DNA of 64,000 nt, taken from the NCBI RefSeq assembly GCF_014839805.1, contig NC_051141.1, forward strand, positions 9,866,777-9,930,776. The letters run 5' to 3'. The position numbers and the translations under genes are program-made. Each line of letters opens with the position of its first letter. The stretch's first letter is position 1. The stretch is from Manduca sexta. Its lineage: Eukaryota; Arthropoda; Insecta; Lepidoptera; Sphingidae. Shown in pieces: positions 25,201 to 37,588 of this stretch. The notes beneath the pieces were generated by a model. It was not told the DNA's origin. It did not search any database and saw only the letters and a list, made by a program, of their open reading frames with translations.

Positions 25201-28200
25201 CTGTTGCATCGACGTCGGACTTTGCTAAATACGCCTGGAACGCGTCAGTGGTAGCCCAGCCAGCCGGACGAACATCTTTCAGAGAACCTAGTACTGCGTT
25301 CACGAGTTTCCGTTTCAACAATGGCTTATCACGAAGCTTCCTTTCGTAATAATGCAATGTATTGTAAAGAAACGTTATAGGGCGATCTGAAATATCCATT
25401 ATATATACCAAAGTAAGAGAAAATTTTATGGTATGTGCTTGGAGTACGCGGAACAACATTTCGTCGCTAAGTTAGTTATTAATAATATCACGTAAGTAAA
25501 TAATTAAAGGGAAATAGTAAACATTTTTTTCGTGTTTGTAGTATGGGAATTTATAACACATTTATACTGACTTGCGCTGTAAATAGAGCATCAATATACG
25601 GGCTTTGAGGTGAACCAACTAAATTTAAATGAAATTTTAACTTATAGGGAGTTTTGCGTTTTAGTGGGTTCACGTTGTAATTGATTAATAATATTTTTTT
25701 ATAATCTTTATCATAAATTTTATAGTAACTAAAATCTAGGAAACAACAAATAGTAATTGCGATTCTATTTTGTTTCATCGCCTGTACCGCTTCTAACCGA
25801 TTGCAGTCTTTGAACTTTTTATTTTTTTTTATTTTGTTACAATTTATGTGATGTAAATATATTTATAAAAAATTATCAAACAAAAATGAATCTTAATGCC
25901 ATAGGCCTATAAGTGAAATACCATAGTATATTTATAAATTCTTATCATTTGAATTTGTTAAGTATCTGCCGCTCCAATGTGGTCGAAGAAACAAACTGCA
26001 AATATTAACTTTAAAAACTGTAAATCACTTACGCGGTATTAACTTCGTGACTATTCTAACCGACACCACAAAATGCAATACAAAAACTCACCGTGAAATT
26101 TATATAAATATCCGAGATGCTCGAGCAGTTGTTCCAAGTTCTTGCTCACTTGCGGTATCTCCAAATGTCTGTGCACCACTATGTCCAGAACTGGAATGAA
26201 TCTGAGACAAACATTGCTCAAGTAGACGGGAATTGGCCCGCCATATGCACTGCTCGCCTCTTCCGGGGCAAACTTCTCTGGGTACTTTCTGTGAAAAGCT
26301 AAATGCTTATCATACCTGGAAAAAGATTTTGATAAAAATATACATTATTAGGGGCGAACTTCGGCAAATGGATGCTAATAATATATACCGTATAAAGTCT
26401 ATAATTTGAACTGAATACTTTAATGTGTTTTAAAACAAATACAATACATAAGAGAGCGTATCGCATTAAGGAATTACACGCGAAAGTACCAAGCGTATGA
26501 ATAAATTAATATACATTGCGACTGGACACTTACCAGTTATTTTGTTTCCAATGTTCGGGAGAGTTCTCTTTTACAAAATCTTGTGCTCTGTTCCTCAATT
26601 CGGATCCTTTTAGTAATAGTAACTGTATAATGTAAAGGCACACTTGGCTTTCATTTCCGTCTGGATTAGGACGTAATACCTTGAATGGAAAAATTTAAAT
26701 AATACACAAGTACAATAGGGATATGCATGCCGGACTGAGTTTTAAATTGATATTTTTCTGTTCAGTAATAACACGAAGTCTGTTATTATAGCCGATAAAT
26801 AGCAATAGGCTCGCCCCTTTTAAAAACAATCAAAATCAACTGACAAAATGTGGGTGTGATTACACTCCTGCTTATACTTGGAAAGGAAAAAGGCGTGGCT
26901 GTCTGTATATGTATGTAAGTATTACCAAACACAGGACAAGTCTATCGATGGTGACTATGTTGTACTTCCATATGATGTCGTTGATGGCGTCCACACACTT
27001 GTTGATATGCGGGCCGCCGGCGGGGTTCGTCACCTCGAATACGAGGTAGTCGCAAAACTTGCGCAAGTGAGCTGAGAGAGCTCTGGCGCCTATCCGCTCC
27101 AAAATCCTGTAAAGATTTTTATATGTAAGTTTTGAAGTTTGCACACATCTTTGTCTTTTCTAAAATGATGCATGTATTATTTCTGAATTATCACTGATTT
27201 AATTAACGGTGAAGGCAAACATCGTAAAGAAACCTGCATACCTGTGAAATTCTCTATAGGAATTTTATGGGTGTGTAAAGTCTACCAATACGCACTAGGC
27301 CAGCATGGTGTACTTATGCCTAATCCCTCTCACTGCCATGGGTTACATAAATAAATATTATGAACTATGAAGAATGAACATTGTTCACATTTTGCTTTTC
27401 GATTGTGTCAATGAAAATAAATTTCATAGCACCACTAGTCAAGTCCAATAGTAATTAGCATATTAAAATTTATAATGACCAAATAATACCGACCTAAAAA
27501 TTAACATTATCTCGTTAACTTACTTGAAGGCAATAGGATTGATTCTATTTGTTTCAAATATCATCTTCCATAAAAGGCATAGAAAGAGTGGAGGAGTGCC
27601 GTGGACGGAGAAATGTGTTATAATGTCGTTATCGTTCGCCATAGAGGTCCACTTGCGATACTCTTCCTCGACTGACTTCTTAAGAAGTTGTTTATTTTCT
27701 TTTGGGGCTGGGTTCTGAAAATAATATATTACCCACGATCACTATGTTATCAAAAAATACGAACCTGTTACTCACAACATCTAATATTATAAGGTTAAAT
27801 ATGGAATAACGTAATAAAATTATATATGAAAATAAAGTTGCGTAACAACATACCAACACACACAAACCTGTTCAAAAAACTCTACCAGCACCGGCGGGAA
27901 ACACTGCAACGTGTGTTGGGACCACATGTGAGGCGTGTTCGTCATTATAGTCGTTAACAATTCCTTTACTGCGGCTCCGTCACTACCTGTTAGGAACAAA
28001 TCCCTAAATTATTATTATATTAAAACAGGATAGTATCACATTCTAGGATTGCATTTGATTTGCCAGCATTGTTGAACTGTAGTTTGTTGATGACTGTTGA
28101 CACCATAGCTACAAAGCCAGTGAAATATCGCGAAATTTAACATTTACGAGTAATGTTCACAGTAACGAAGCGCTTAGTAATTCGTCATTTTAGATGATAT

Positions 28201-31200
28201 TACTACAGTTTATGACACGAATAATCATCGTAAGATAAATACGAGTGCATAGACATTTTACTTGCCAAATCTGTTCAGTAGAGTGAAACATAAAATGGAT
28301 ACATACATACAGTGTTAAAATTATTACTTCTTTACTTCCCTGTAGTCGGGTAAAAGGGTTTTACATAAATTCACAGAGTTTACTAGGCAATAAGGGATCT
28401 TAAATGTTTTTTGGATCGATCCCGACAGTTAACCAATAAAAATAAATCATTTGTAAGCATATCGAAACTATATAAATGATCTATTTTTCTAACTGACACC
28501 ATTCAATGAAATTGCCCTTATATCAATTTGCAAAGGAAACAGTGTTATAAATCTGTTAAATCGTAATTTTGGAAAGTTACGAAGCGGGTGCAGTAGCTAC
28601 GCCTTCCCAGATGAAGCTCAGAACCTTCGGAGATATAGTCAGTGTGATTGAACTATGCACATACATTGTCCCACCTCTCTGCTTTATGTTTCTTACTTTA
28701 AGTATAGAATTGTTTGGCTTACAATAAAGATATATATAAATAAATACCGGCGCCAGTCATATAGAGGCCGCGTGCCAGCGTCAGCACCAGTACACGGTTG
28801 AGTTCTTCACTTTCCGAAGATACAAGTGATTTCGGTTCTGAGACCACTCGCGACATCTGTAGTTGGACACCGGAACTCCCCAAGCTCGTTATTAAACGTA
28901 GGGCAGTGCTCTCGAAACTGAAACATATAATATTGTGGGAAATTCGTTTCATACATAATATTACATTATAATTAAATAAGATAGAAATTCTTTTCTTGGC
29001 TTTTTTGCAGTAGTTGAAAATATGCAAATTTCAAAAAAATACTGTAAACATTGCCAAAGGAATTATGAGTTTAATATTCATAACGCTTGTTGTAAAGCGT
29101 TAGCGTGACCAATATAAAATAATTAATATTAATTTAGAAACATACCACAATTGTAACTGGGTCTGATTAGCTTGAGGATAAGCAGCCAGCGAATGTATAT
29201 TAGACAGAAGTTGCACTCTGTAATGTGGCTGTATGTGATGAATGCGATACGAAAACATATCCAGCAGGTTGTGGAGTATTCCCCACGCATGCGACTTAAA
29301 CACATTGGGCAGTAGTTGGTCTGTAATATTCAAATTTTAGATAACAATAATATAACAGAGCTTAATGCAAAAAAAAATGTAAACGACTGCAATTTTTCGC
29401 AAGACTTACTAATGAATCCCTTAATGCCTAAAGACTCTATTTCAGTATATACAAGTAACCTGCTATAAGTCTCAACTAGGGCTGGTGCCATCATGCTACT
29501 ACTGCCTGGAATATTGGTCTTATTTTGAGCCAATTTAGCAACGTGAGTCACGATCGAATGAATCAACGACATTTTACAGTGGAGGGTCAAACTGTCTAGA
29601 ATGCACATTGATAGGGGAACAGTTGGTAGAGGAGTGCCTGGATTTCCATTTGGCATAGCTTTTTGATTTCCAAACAGAGTCTCAATTATGATTCCCATTG
29701 GTCTCGCGTAATATTCTTGATTTGTTGAATATGCATTACAAAGCAAAGCTATACGATAATCTGACCCCATAAGCGTTGGCGTGCTGTTGGAGCTCATAAG
29801 ATGCTGTAAAAAACTGAAAGAAAAAAAAATATTAATTTGTTATAAAATGAAACTGGTTACTTAATTTAAGAGCCTGCAGTATAATCATCACACACTTACT
29901 CATACTGAACTTTGAGATTTGGTGGCATGGAAATTGTCTTATGTTCTGTTTCAGCCTTTTTCAACAAGTGCATCCAAATGCAAACAACCGCCATTTGGTG
30001 TGTACAATGCGCTTTCGTGTAGTCTGGCACTGGTAGAGGTTCTTTTTCGGGGTATAATAATTCATGCAGTTTTATAATAGGTAAGAAATTTGACAATGGG
30101 TTTCTTTGAATACTTCCCGATATGAACTGCAGAAGCACCCACATGAGGTGATCTCGTCCCTTCTTCATATCATGCCCAATTAACTTGTTGTGAAGACCCA
30201 TAACAATGTTGGGAAAAGATGCAAACCCAATGAGTATTAAATATATAACTTGTGATGACAAATGCAACCAACACCAATGTGTTGATGACATTTCGTCATC
30301 TTCATTTTCCTGTTCACTCTTTTCCATGGGCAATATCATTAGTTCAACTAATTGATCCTCTAAGGCTATACACCTCTGTTTATGTTGTTTCTGCAAGCCC
30401 AACATGGAGCACATCATGTCCCTAGAGTAGGGTTGTTGCAGAACATGCCTCAACAACCCTATTTGAGGTTTAAGGAGTTCATCATCATATGGCAAGTTCC
30501 CCTTTAAAGAAAATTTCAATGTTGTTGGATCCAAGCGCCATGGGTTTACAAGATGATCTGCATAACCAGAAAATTCTACCACAGGTAGCATATTTGAATG
30601 TCCTATGATTGAAACCATTTGTGCACATGGCTTGAAGCTTTCAATAAAACTAGTTAAAAGTTTAGCTAGTTGCTGAAAATGTAAATTAATCATGTTAATA
30701 CTTTCTTCATATCAATTTTCTTCCAATTCCATTCCTAATATGAGTAACACAGAATGGTTTTATTAAATAAGTAAGATAATATTATTACCCAATGCGGCCA
30801 ATGGTTATTGTCTGGATAATCTTTTTGGATCTCTGTGACTATGAAATATGCAGGCAGCAATGAGGCATTTCGATCGAAAATATATTCTATAACATTATAT
30901 AGAGCTTTTAACTGAGGCATTGTACTAGAGTTTAACCTTACTGGTAATGTGTGCGCTTTCTCTCTGCAACCCTAGAATAAAAGTGGCATATTATTATTAC
31001 TTTATTTTAATGTTACTGCTATCATTGCAGATTCCTGATTTTTGTGATGGTGACAATAAACATTAATTGGAAGCGTCGCCATGTGGCGTATCCATAATGT
31101 GATGGGACCCTGGAGACAATAATTCACCCCGTTATCGCTTTTTAAGTGTCTGCAGTTGTAAACATTAATGTCTGTGAATGTAGTTATATTTTGAGACATG

Positions 31201-34200
31201 TGAGTTACACATTGTTTTCTCCACCAACTACAATCAAAGCCTAATATGGCCGTTTTAACGTGTTTCATTTAACATTCTTAGACGTGCAGACAGTGATAGA
31301 ACAGTTATGATGCCAAAAATCTAGAACTGGATGCATATGTACCCTTAGTGTGATTAATTAAATATTATATAAAAATTAATAAAAAAGACTTTTTTACCTT
31401 CATTATTTCTCTTACACCTTTGTAATCAACTCCTCCAATTACTCTTCTTATTAAATTAAAACATTCTATCCAAAAATCTGCATTCTGATAGGTAAGTTTA
31501 TCATTGGTAAGAATACAATCACAAAGCATCCTGCAATGGCATAATATAAGTATGTTATATAAAGTTTAAAACATCTCATTGATATGTCTGTGCTGCAAAT
31601 GGATGTTAATATAAATTAGTTTTTGACTCTTTAATATGTCTCATATAAAGCAAATAATTGATTGTTGGTATCTGAACCCTATGTATGTATTCCATAGATA
31701 GGGTTCACTAGCGTGCTTCAGAAGAGGCTATCTTCAATAGTAAATTGATAAGGGCATCAGCCCATATTTACTATCAAGGAATGATGATTATAATGTGCAC
31801 TTAATTTACCGGGCTGGAAGTATATTTGAGTTCACTAAATTCTCCAGCAGAGTGAGCAATTGTTTCATTTTATATCTGTTTGTCAAAACTGCAGTGAGAG
31901 TCAAGTACTGCCTTATGGCAGACTCCTGTAACTCTACACTAAGTGTTGTCATGATGGTCGACAATTTCTTCTGATAGATCGCCAGCCTCTCATTTTCTTG
32001 GTCAGGTTTATGGACTAGGAAACAACTAAATGCTTCCTCTACGGCTTCCACTCTCTGAAAATAAAAAAATACTGTTGTTATCACTTGCATCTTGCTTGCT
32101 ATTAGTTTCCTCTTTCAGTTGTAGTCTTTTAGCTTTCCTAAAAAATGTGTATTGTTACAATCAGAAACATATTTTCTAAAAAACCTTTTCTTCATTTTTG
32201 TGAACATTCTGCACAACAATTTGCGTAGCATATATTTACACTTCAGGTTCAAATATGTCTAAACAATCCCAAACTGGACAACAATGGTTTCCAACTTTAG
32301 GTTCTCATAATGATTAGATTTTATACTTACAATCTACATGAATTGGCAATAAAAAATCATGCTATAATACATATAGCTATCATCCTAGCTACACCCAGCA
32401 GAATGCAGTAGTAAAATGTGTTTTAACCATAGTAACATAATACAACATAATAAATAACCCCAATATAATGTCATGACCATAAAGATGAGATGGTAATAGA
32501 ATAATGATCTGTTTATTCAAGAGAAGTACAGGATTTCCATAGGGCTCATATTCTAGAAAAAAAATCCACATATGTGATTGGAAAGAAACTGTTACATAAA
32601 ACATTTGTTATATTACAATGCTAATGATTTCTGTAATTAATTTATAATTAAAATTTAACCAATAATGAATGATCTAATGAAACCTGTCATCATTGATTAA
32701 AATAAATAAAAAATGCTTTATTTATCATCTAGGCGAACATAGTTGCACTTGATAAGTCAGGTTACATGAAAATATTTAATTATTATTTAAATAAAGTTGC
32801 TTATATAACTAAAGACATTTTATATTGAACATAAAATAAATGAGGACTATAAAGTAAACAAAGAGGTCAGCTTGGGCTGGTAGGAAAGAAGAAATAAAAA
32901 AGTTGTATATAATCTTAATTAAGATAAAGGGAGGAATGCTTTCAGATCCTCACTAATGAAGATGATAAAAGCTCTAATCTAGCTAACCTACCAGCATTGT
33001 TCGCTACCATTGTATCAATATTCTTTAGGGATACATGCTTTTTTGTTCAATTTATCTTAATAACTATTGCTATAATTTTGGTAATTAACTAATGGGAATT
33101 CCAGTAAATTACGCCAACTACTACTTAAGTGTTAATGGTAAGAAGAGACCAATAAAAATAACACTGAGGTAATCATTAATATTGTTTATAGGAATGGGAT
33201 ATTATAGAATTTCATTATCACACATCCATAAGTGGGTCATACAAGTTTTTCCTTACAAAATTTTGTGGTAGATCTGACAGCAATGATTAATATTGTTTAC
33301 AGGAATAGAAAATAACAAAATTCCATTATAAAATAATAATATCAGCCCTGTATTATATACTGTCCCACTGTTAGACACAGGCCTCCTCTAGGACTGAGAG
33401 GGATTAGGCCTTAGCCCACCATGCTGGTCTAGTGCGTATTGGTAGACTTCACACACCCTCGAAATTTCTATACAGAACTCCTCAGGCATGCAGGTTTCCC
33501 CCGAGATATTTTCCTTCACCTTTAAAGCAAGCGATAATTCACAAAGAATACACACATAATTTTTAGAAAAGTCTGAGGTGTGTGCCTTTGGGATTTGAAC
33601 CTGCGGACATTCGGCAGTCCGTTCTACTACCACCTAGGCTATCGCCGTTTTTCACTATAACACATCCATAAGTATGTGAAACAATTTTGATGCTGATTTA
33701 TGAAATTTTGTAAAAGATCTAACAGTAATGTAATATGTTTATAGAAAATAGCCATTATACAACCTAAATTATCACTATGTATAAGAAATATAGACTTCTT
33801 ATGTCAGGACTATTTTTTATAATGCCAACTTACTTTGGCACAAACAGATCTCTGCTGATAAGTTAGAAATTATGTACATAAATTTAGATTTTTTTTAAAC
33901 AAAGAAGAGAGAGATACAGTATGCTGATCAGTACATTTAGCTTTGGACTTGACCTTTATATTTGTAAGAATTAAGATAGTAACATATAAAGATAGAGTGC
34001 CCCAGTTGTATTATTAGTTTTCGTTATTAACTGTACTTTAAACATAAACATATTTTGCATAATTTATAATGCAAAATTCAAAGTTCTGTTGTCACAATTG
34101 TTTGTGATTATAATAAATAATAATGAAATTATACTTCGATATTGGTTAAATCAGTATTTATACGTTTTTTATATGTACGTGTACTAATTTTAGTTGTAGC

Positions 34201-34488
34201 AAAAATAAAGGAAAATGGCTCTAACCACAAGTGCTGATAGCCTTTATAGAACCTTGCATAAAATATGTTTTTTTCCATATTATCTCAAGTAAAACAAATC
34301 ACAGTAGGTATTTATTATTTAAATCAAATTAATAATTGCAATAAAAAATATGTTAAGTTCATGCAATCTTTAGAAAATATAAAAAATAAGTAACTATTTT
34401 TAAAATAATATGTTTTTTGTTAACTTACCAATATATCATTAACTATATTAGCTACTTGTGTATCAGCCATATCGACGATATGATTCAT
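22248..34488 (-). CDS. MED23: Mediator complex subunit 23, 17 exons, complete
   Basis: Exons on the minus strand, 5' to 3': 34429-34488, 31810-32054, 31398-31530, 30789-30971, 29900-30672, 29410-29813, 29146-29320, 28748-28917, 27868-27986, 27524-27714, 26926-27106, 26534-26679, 26092-26315, 25147-25386, 23232-23676, 22756-22962, 22248-22386. All introns are GT..AG. The sum is 4035 nt, giving 1344 residues plus TAG, close to the roughly 1370 of human MED23, and phases agree at every junction. The match to MED23 runs nearly end to end: RVEAVEEAFSCF, FWIECFNLIRRVIGGVDYKG, PYSRDMMCSMLGLQKQHKQR, GRDHLMWVLLQFISGSIQRN, YSRLLVYTEIESLGIKGFI, VEEEYRKWTSM, LERIGARALSAH, RPITFLYNTLHYYERKLRD, MVGPFLQRF and the C-terminal RPALQMRLRFITH. 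MED23 is a Mediator tail subunit that receives activator signals for RNA polymerase II in the nucleus. An in-frame ATG at 34470 gives an alternative start (MADTQVANIV). Confidence 0.96.
23792..24510 (-). mobile_element. Helitron remnant in MED23 intron 14
   Basis: Read on the minus strand, the 3' end is a GC-rich hairpin region (CGGGCGAAACTGCGGGCG) followed by GAAGCTAG and a T at 23791, the Helitron 3' signature. Interior words (CCATTTTTGAAGTCCGAAAT; ACGGATTTTAACGAAACTTG on the minus strand) are ones I associate with non-autonomous lepidopteran Helitrons. The 5' TC end is not clear, so the right boundary is approximate. Confidence 0.55.
24726..24805. repeat. Perfect palindrome, 38-bp arms with 4-base loop
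   Basis: Positions 24726-24763 and 24768-24805 are exact reverse complements (arm begins ATGGTGGTGTTTAAATCACT) around CTAT. Pairing does not extend beyond the arms. It lies in MED23 intron 14, so it would be transcribed as a long stem-loop in the pre-mRNA. It could be a minimal MITE or a recent inverted duplication. Confidence 0.85.
24885..25097. mobile_element. MITE with CCATGGGCGTAGC-type ends, next to MED23 exon 14
   Basis: The left end CCATGGGCGTAGCTA and the right end (reverse complement CCATAGACGTATCTA) form diverged terminal inverted repeats, each followed inward by G-rich or purine-rich tracts. No coding capacity is visible. The right end is 49 bp from the splice donor at 25146 of MED23 exon 14. 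Confidence 0.55.
27205..27352 (+). repeat. tRNA-derived SINE fragment, 3' half, in MED23 intron 10
   Basis: GGTGAAGGCAAACATCGTAA, AAACCTGCATACCTGTGA, GGGTGTGTAAAGTCTACCAA, GCACTAGGCCAGCATGGTG and CCTAATCCCTCTCA match, in order, the 3' body of the SINE at 33342-33649 read on its own strand. The tRNA-like head is missing, consistent with 5' truncation. Confidence 0.75.
31675..31795. repeat. Repeat remnant with inverted repeats in MED23 intron 2
   Basis: GAACCCTAT...ATAGGGTTC forms a hairpin with 9-bp arms near 31676-31708. ATAGTAAA...TTTACTAT flanks GATAAGGGCATCAGCCCA near 31738-31776. Both are typical of short repeat insertions. There is no frame and the family is not identified. Confidence 0.4.
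33172..33790. repeat. Tandem ~110-bp repeat array interrupted by a SINE, MED23 intron 1
   Basis: Unit 1 (about 33174-33283: ATTAATATTGTTTATAGGAA, CATTATCACACATCCATAAG, TTTTGTGGTAGATCTGACAG) recurs as unit 2 starting at about 33284. Unit 2 is split by the SINE and resumes at about 33651 (CACTATAACACATCCATAAG, TTTTGTAAAAGATCTAACAG). A third, decayed unit begins near 33730. The split lets the insertion point be read directly. Confidence 0.65.
33342..33649 (-). mobile_element. Complete tRNA-derived SINE
   Basis: Read on the minus strand it starts with a tRNA-like head: an A-box-like TAGCCTAGGTGG, then AACGGACTGCCGAATGTCCG and a B-box GGTTCAAATCCC. The body CACACACCTCAGACTTTT...CTGCATGCCTGAGGAGTTCT...GCACTAGACCAGCATGGTGG...CCTAATCCCTCTCAGTCCTA follows, and it ends in an ATT-rich tail on the left. 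SINEs are non-coding, transcribed by RNA polymerase III and mobilised by a partner LINE. Flanks TTCCATTATA (left) and TTTCACTATA (right) look like a slightly diverged target duplication. This family is very common in Lepidoptera, from memory. Confidence 0.8.
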
Positions 34489-34625
34489 GAAGACTATATT
34501 TTATGCAAAACCGTAAATTGTTTAATATTCGCAATAAAGCATCACTCAACGCGGCACCGTTTATAATAAATTCTACTCTATTGACTATAAGGCATAATTC
34601 AAAATGGCAGGCGTCACGCCCCTAA
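34489..34625 (-). promoter_or_regulatory. MED23 upstream region
   Basis: About 110 bp 5' of the MED23 start, AAAATGGCAGGCGTCACGCC lies on the plus strand at 34601-34620. It is a small GC-rich island containing a YY1/Pho-like AAAATGGC core, as seen 5' of fax. No TATA box is evident. The transcription start is not defined. Confidence 0.3.
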
Positions 34626-35804
34626 AAATTGTTTACATTAATTAGTTGGCAGGTAGTTTTAGTAATTATTAATACTGTTTTAAATACTAAATTGGAAACA
34701 TTGAAAACAATTAAAATAAATCGTGTCCCCATCTACTAAGATTGACTTGCACTAGTGATGTGCACGATTCGTGATTGTAGTATGCATTTTTTTTTTAAAT
34801 ATAGTTCATCGACTAATATTCATATCAATAAAATCATTTGTATACGACTTGGAATTATTATTATTAATTAACTAATGTGTATAATACTTAGAGAAAGCAT
34901 ATTATGTAGGTACACAATAATTCCATAGGATAGTTTTATAGGATAAGAAATGTATAGATCACACACGATGGATAAAGTAGGAGAAAGTGCAATACCGCGT
35001 AAGAATAAACGTATAGAATTGTCAGTCATAAGTTTTGTATATAAGTAACAATGTAAATCTGAGATGTAAATACTGACTTTTTGTCATTTTCGCGGTATTG
35101 CATTATCTCCGACAATACGAAAATCACGTAGAGCGTAACGATACGATTGGACAAATGCTATACTTTAAATTTATTATTTGTTTGAGTAGTTCGATGTGTG
35201 TATTTTATTTTATTATTAGTACATTTTTACCCTATTAAAGAGGAGACAATACAAGTCACACGCAGCAGAAGTGAAACTTCTGAAACAGCCTATGAGAGAT
35301 TAAGATGATATGGATATAGAGTACTAGGATAAATGAAAGGTTTATTACTTTTGCATAATTGCAAAAAGTGAATTTATTAGCAAGATAAAAATATTCACAT
35401 AAATAAAAATACACAAATTAAGTATACCACACGATTGCTTTTTAATAGGGCTTTGTAATATGCGAGGGCAAACAGATACTAACAAAAAAATAAAAGGTTG
35501 CAAAATGTGGTATGCATGCTGGCTAAATGCTATTTCTTTCTCAAATATTGTGAGGCATTTTCGTTTCATCAAGTTTCAAATAACAATGATTCTAAAGTTT
35601 CACTTTAAAAAGTTGGATAAATAGATAATTACGTAGGTATAAAAGAACATGAGTAAGTCTATACAAGCTTTATATTAAGCGTAGATATGTGAAATTCACT
35701 CAACTCTCGTATAAACCTATAACCAAATGGTAAATTTCAATTTTTTCCGCTCAAAATCGTTGGGTGCGTCTTCGTGGATGAAATGACCTATATAATATAT
35801 TATA
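34626..35804. other. Intergenic DNA, no gene recognised
   Basis: AT-rich DNA between MED23 and the pogo-like relic, with only short unrecognised frames such as minus 35345-35572. No structured element was identified. Confidence 0.4.
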
Positions 35805-36400
35805 ATCCGGTTATAACGACAGCTAAGGGATCAGTGATATTTTGTCGAAATAACCGGAAGTTGTATTAAACGAACAATGAATTTTTGTTTTTTAATACTC
35901 ACATATATAATGTATGTATGTATTTATTAATACATATTAAAGACAACGACGCGACATCCTTATACGTTGAGATTTCAAAACATTTGCGAAGAACATAAGT
36001 TCTATCTTGTGTTATTTTTTTTTAAATGTTGATATTGTTGAATTGTTTACACCAAATTCCTCTCTCGTTACATTCGTGTCACTAGCTTCTTAACGTTGTA
36101 GTATAATACTTTTTCTTCAATACAGATTTTTTTTTTGATTAGCTGTTTTGCTAGCCGCACTCACTCATCAACTCTGAGCATCAACTACAATTTAAAAATT
36201 GTCATAAAATAAAGTCAGCCAGTCAGTCATCAGTCCATGATGCACTAGTAAGAGAGGTGCGCGGGACTGAGATAGCGTCTATCACTATTCATTTCGATTT
36301 GTTTGTCAATACGTCCACACACGTCGTTATAACCGAACAATTATGAGTGGAATTACTCCGTTAAAAACAGCCGGTCGTTATAAGCGGAGTTGTAATTACT
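35805..36400 (-). mobile_element. pogo/Tigger-like DNA transposon relic
   Basis: The left end region (ATCCGGTTATAACGACAGCT, about 35806) and the right region (CCGGTCGTTATAAGCGGAGT, about 36371) carry related inverted words typical of pogo/Tigger ends. On the minus strand near 36012-36083 a frame reads ASDTNVTREEFGVNNSTIST, then FKKK. It resembles the helix-turn-helix (CENP-B/Tigger-type) DNA-binding segment of the transposase. Stops and frameshifts break it on both sides and the DDE domain is gone, so it is a short, dead, internally deleted copy. Confidence 0.5.
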
Positions 36401-36522
36401 GAATAAATCTCCAATATCGTCATAGTCATATCATACACCTTGACGTATGGATTTTTATATAATATTAATGACGATATCGTAAAAAAACGTATCGTAGAAC
36501 TAATAGCCGTTTGGGCGAAAAA

Positions 36523-36690
36523 GTTCTGGAGTGGCGACCACGAACCGGGAGACGCAGAGTAGGCAGACCTCCCACGAGATGGACCGACGTCTGGTGAGGT
36601 TCGCCGGAATCCGATAGACGAGGGCGCTCAATGGGGGAGACCTATCTCCAGCAGTGGGCGATTCCCGGCTGAAATGATGCAGGAGTAACT
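36523..36690 (+). pseudogene. Non-LTR retrotransposon ORF2 C-terminal fragment
   Basis: The frame VLEWRPRTGRRRVGRPPTRW followed by TD is the highly recurrent C-terminal motif of RTE/CR1-like LINE ORF2 proteins in Lepidoptera. After a stop it continues recognisably (GETYLQQWAIPG near 36635-36670). Only this tail survives, consistent with 5' truncation during insertion. The clade assignment is tentative. Confidence 0.6.
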
Positions 36691-36699
36691 GCATAATGT

Positions 36700-37559
36700 C
36701 TTTTTGATTAATAATTTTTAAAATCCGTTAAGAATAGACAAGGTAAACGGTTTTGAAATATTTAATGTGAATTGACACAGTATTTTATAAACAATGTTAT
36801 TTGCAGTGATTTGTCTTTCACGGTATTTTAATTTTATGGCTATAATAGAGCAGAAATCTTACGAGTCTACCGTATATTTATTTTTAATTATAAGGCATAT
36901 TCAGCTGTATTTAAAATTTCAATTTCTTGTATGTTCTAGGATATTTTCTACAATTATTTGCGGTTTATCTTACTCGCGTCATACTCCGTTACAAAGCGTG
37001 GACTTTTTAATAGAATATCTACAATATTATTATATTCATATGTGATGCAAAAACTTTTAATTCTTCCTTAAAAGCATTATACGCTTGGACTCATAAATAT
37101 TATTATAATATATATTTCAAGTAGGTACAGTAAATAAAAGAAAACAATAATATTATTGTGTACGATCCTTAACCAATATGTGATTGAAATGTCAGCTTAT
37201 AATAATAGAACAAAATCGCAATCAAGCATAATGTATTTATAAATTACGATCAAATTTCGGCTGGGCTGGATCACAACTAATAATAATTCTTCAATTAATA
37301 CTGAATGCATTTATCGTTCCGTGACACATACTATGACGTGGAGCCTTGTATTAAAATGTGTTAACGTTAATATGTCGCATCCCTACCATGTAACCATAGA
37401 CATAAAAAAAACATCCACTCTATTGCCGTTGAAAAAAAGCGCGGGAACCTCTAAAACGAAAAGGCGCAATTTTAATTTATTTATTAATTTATTTATTAAT
37501 AAAAATTTGAACACGATTTAAGTTACATAACTATAACATATTTATATCTTGATACATAT
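36700..37559. other. Intergenic DNA, no gene recognised
   Basis: AT-rich DNA with a short direct repeat (TTAATTTATTTA twice, about 37471-37500). Frames such as 36794-37045 have no recognisable similarity and AT-driven composition. Confidence 0.35.
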
Positions 37560-37588
37560 TTACAACTAGAAGAAGGAATTGGTCCAAG

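Larger units (their letters stand above)
32055..34428 (-). other. MED23 intron 1, largest intron of the gene
   Basis: Intron 1 is 2374 bp, bounded by donor GTAAGTTAAC at 34428 and acceptor TTTTCAG at 32055. It holds the tandem array and SINE; the rest is AT-rich with no recognised element. The other MED23 introns are much shorter except intron 13 (25387-26091) and intron 14 (23677-25146). Confidence 0.7.

Noticed and set aside
33590..33650. A functional tRNA gene on the minus strand
   Set aside because: A and B boxes are present but no acceptor stem closes, and the sequence continues into a repeated SINE body.
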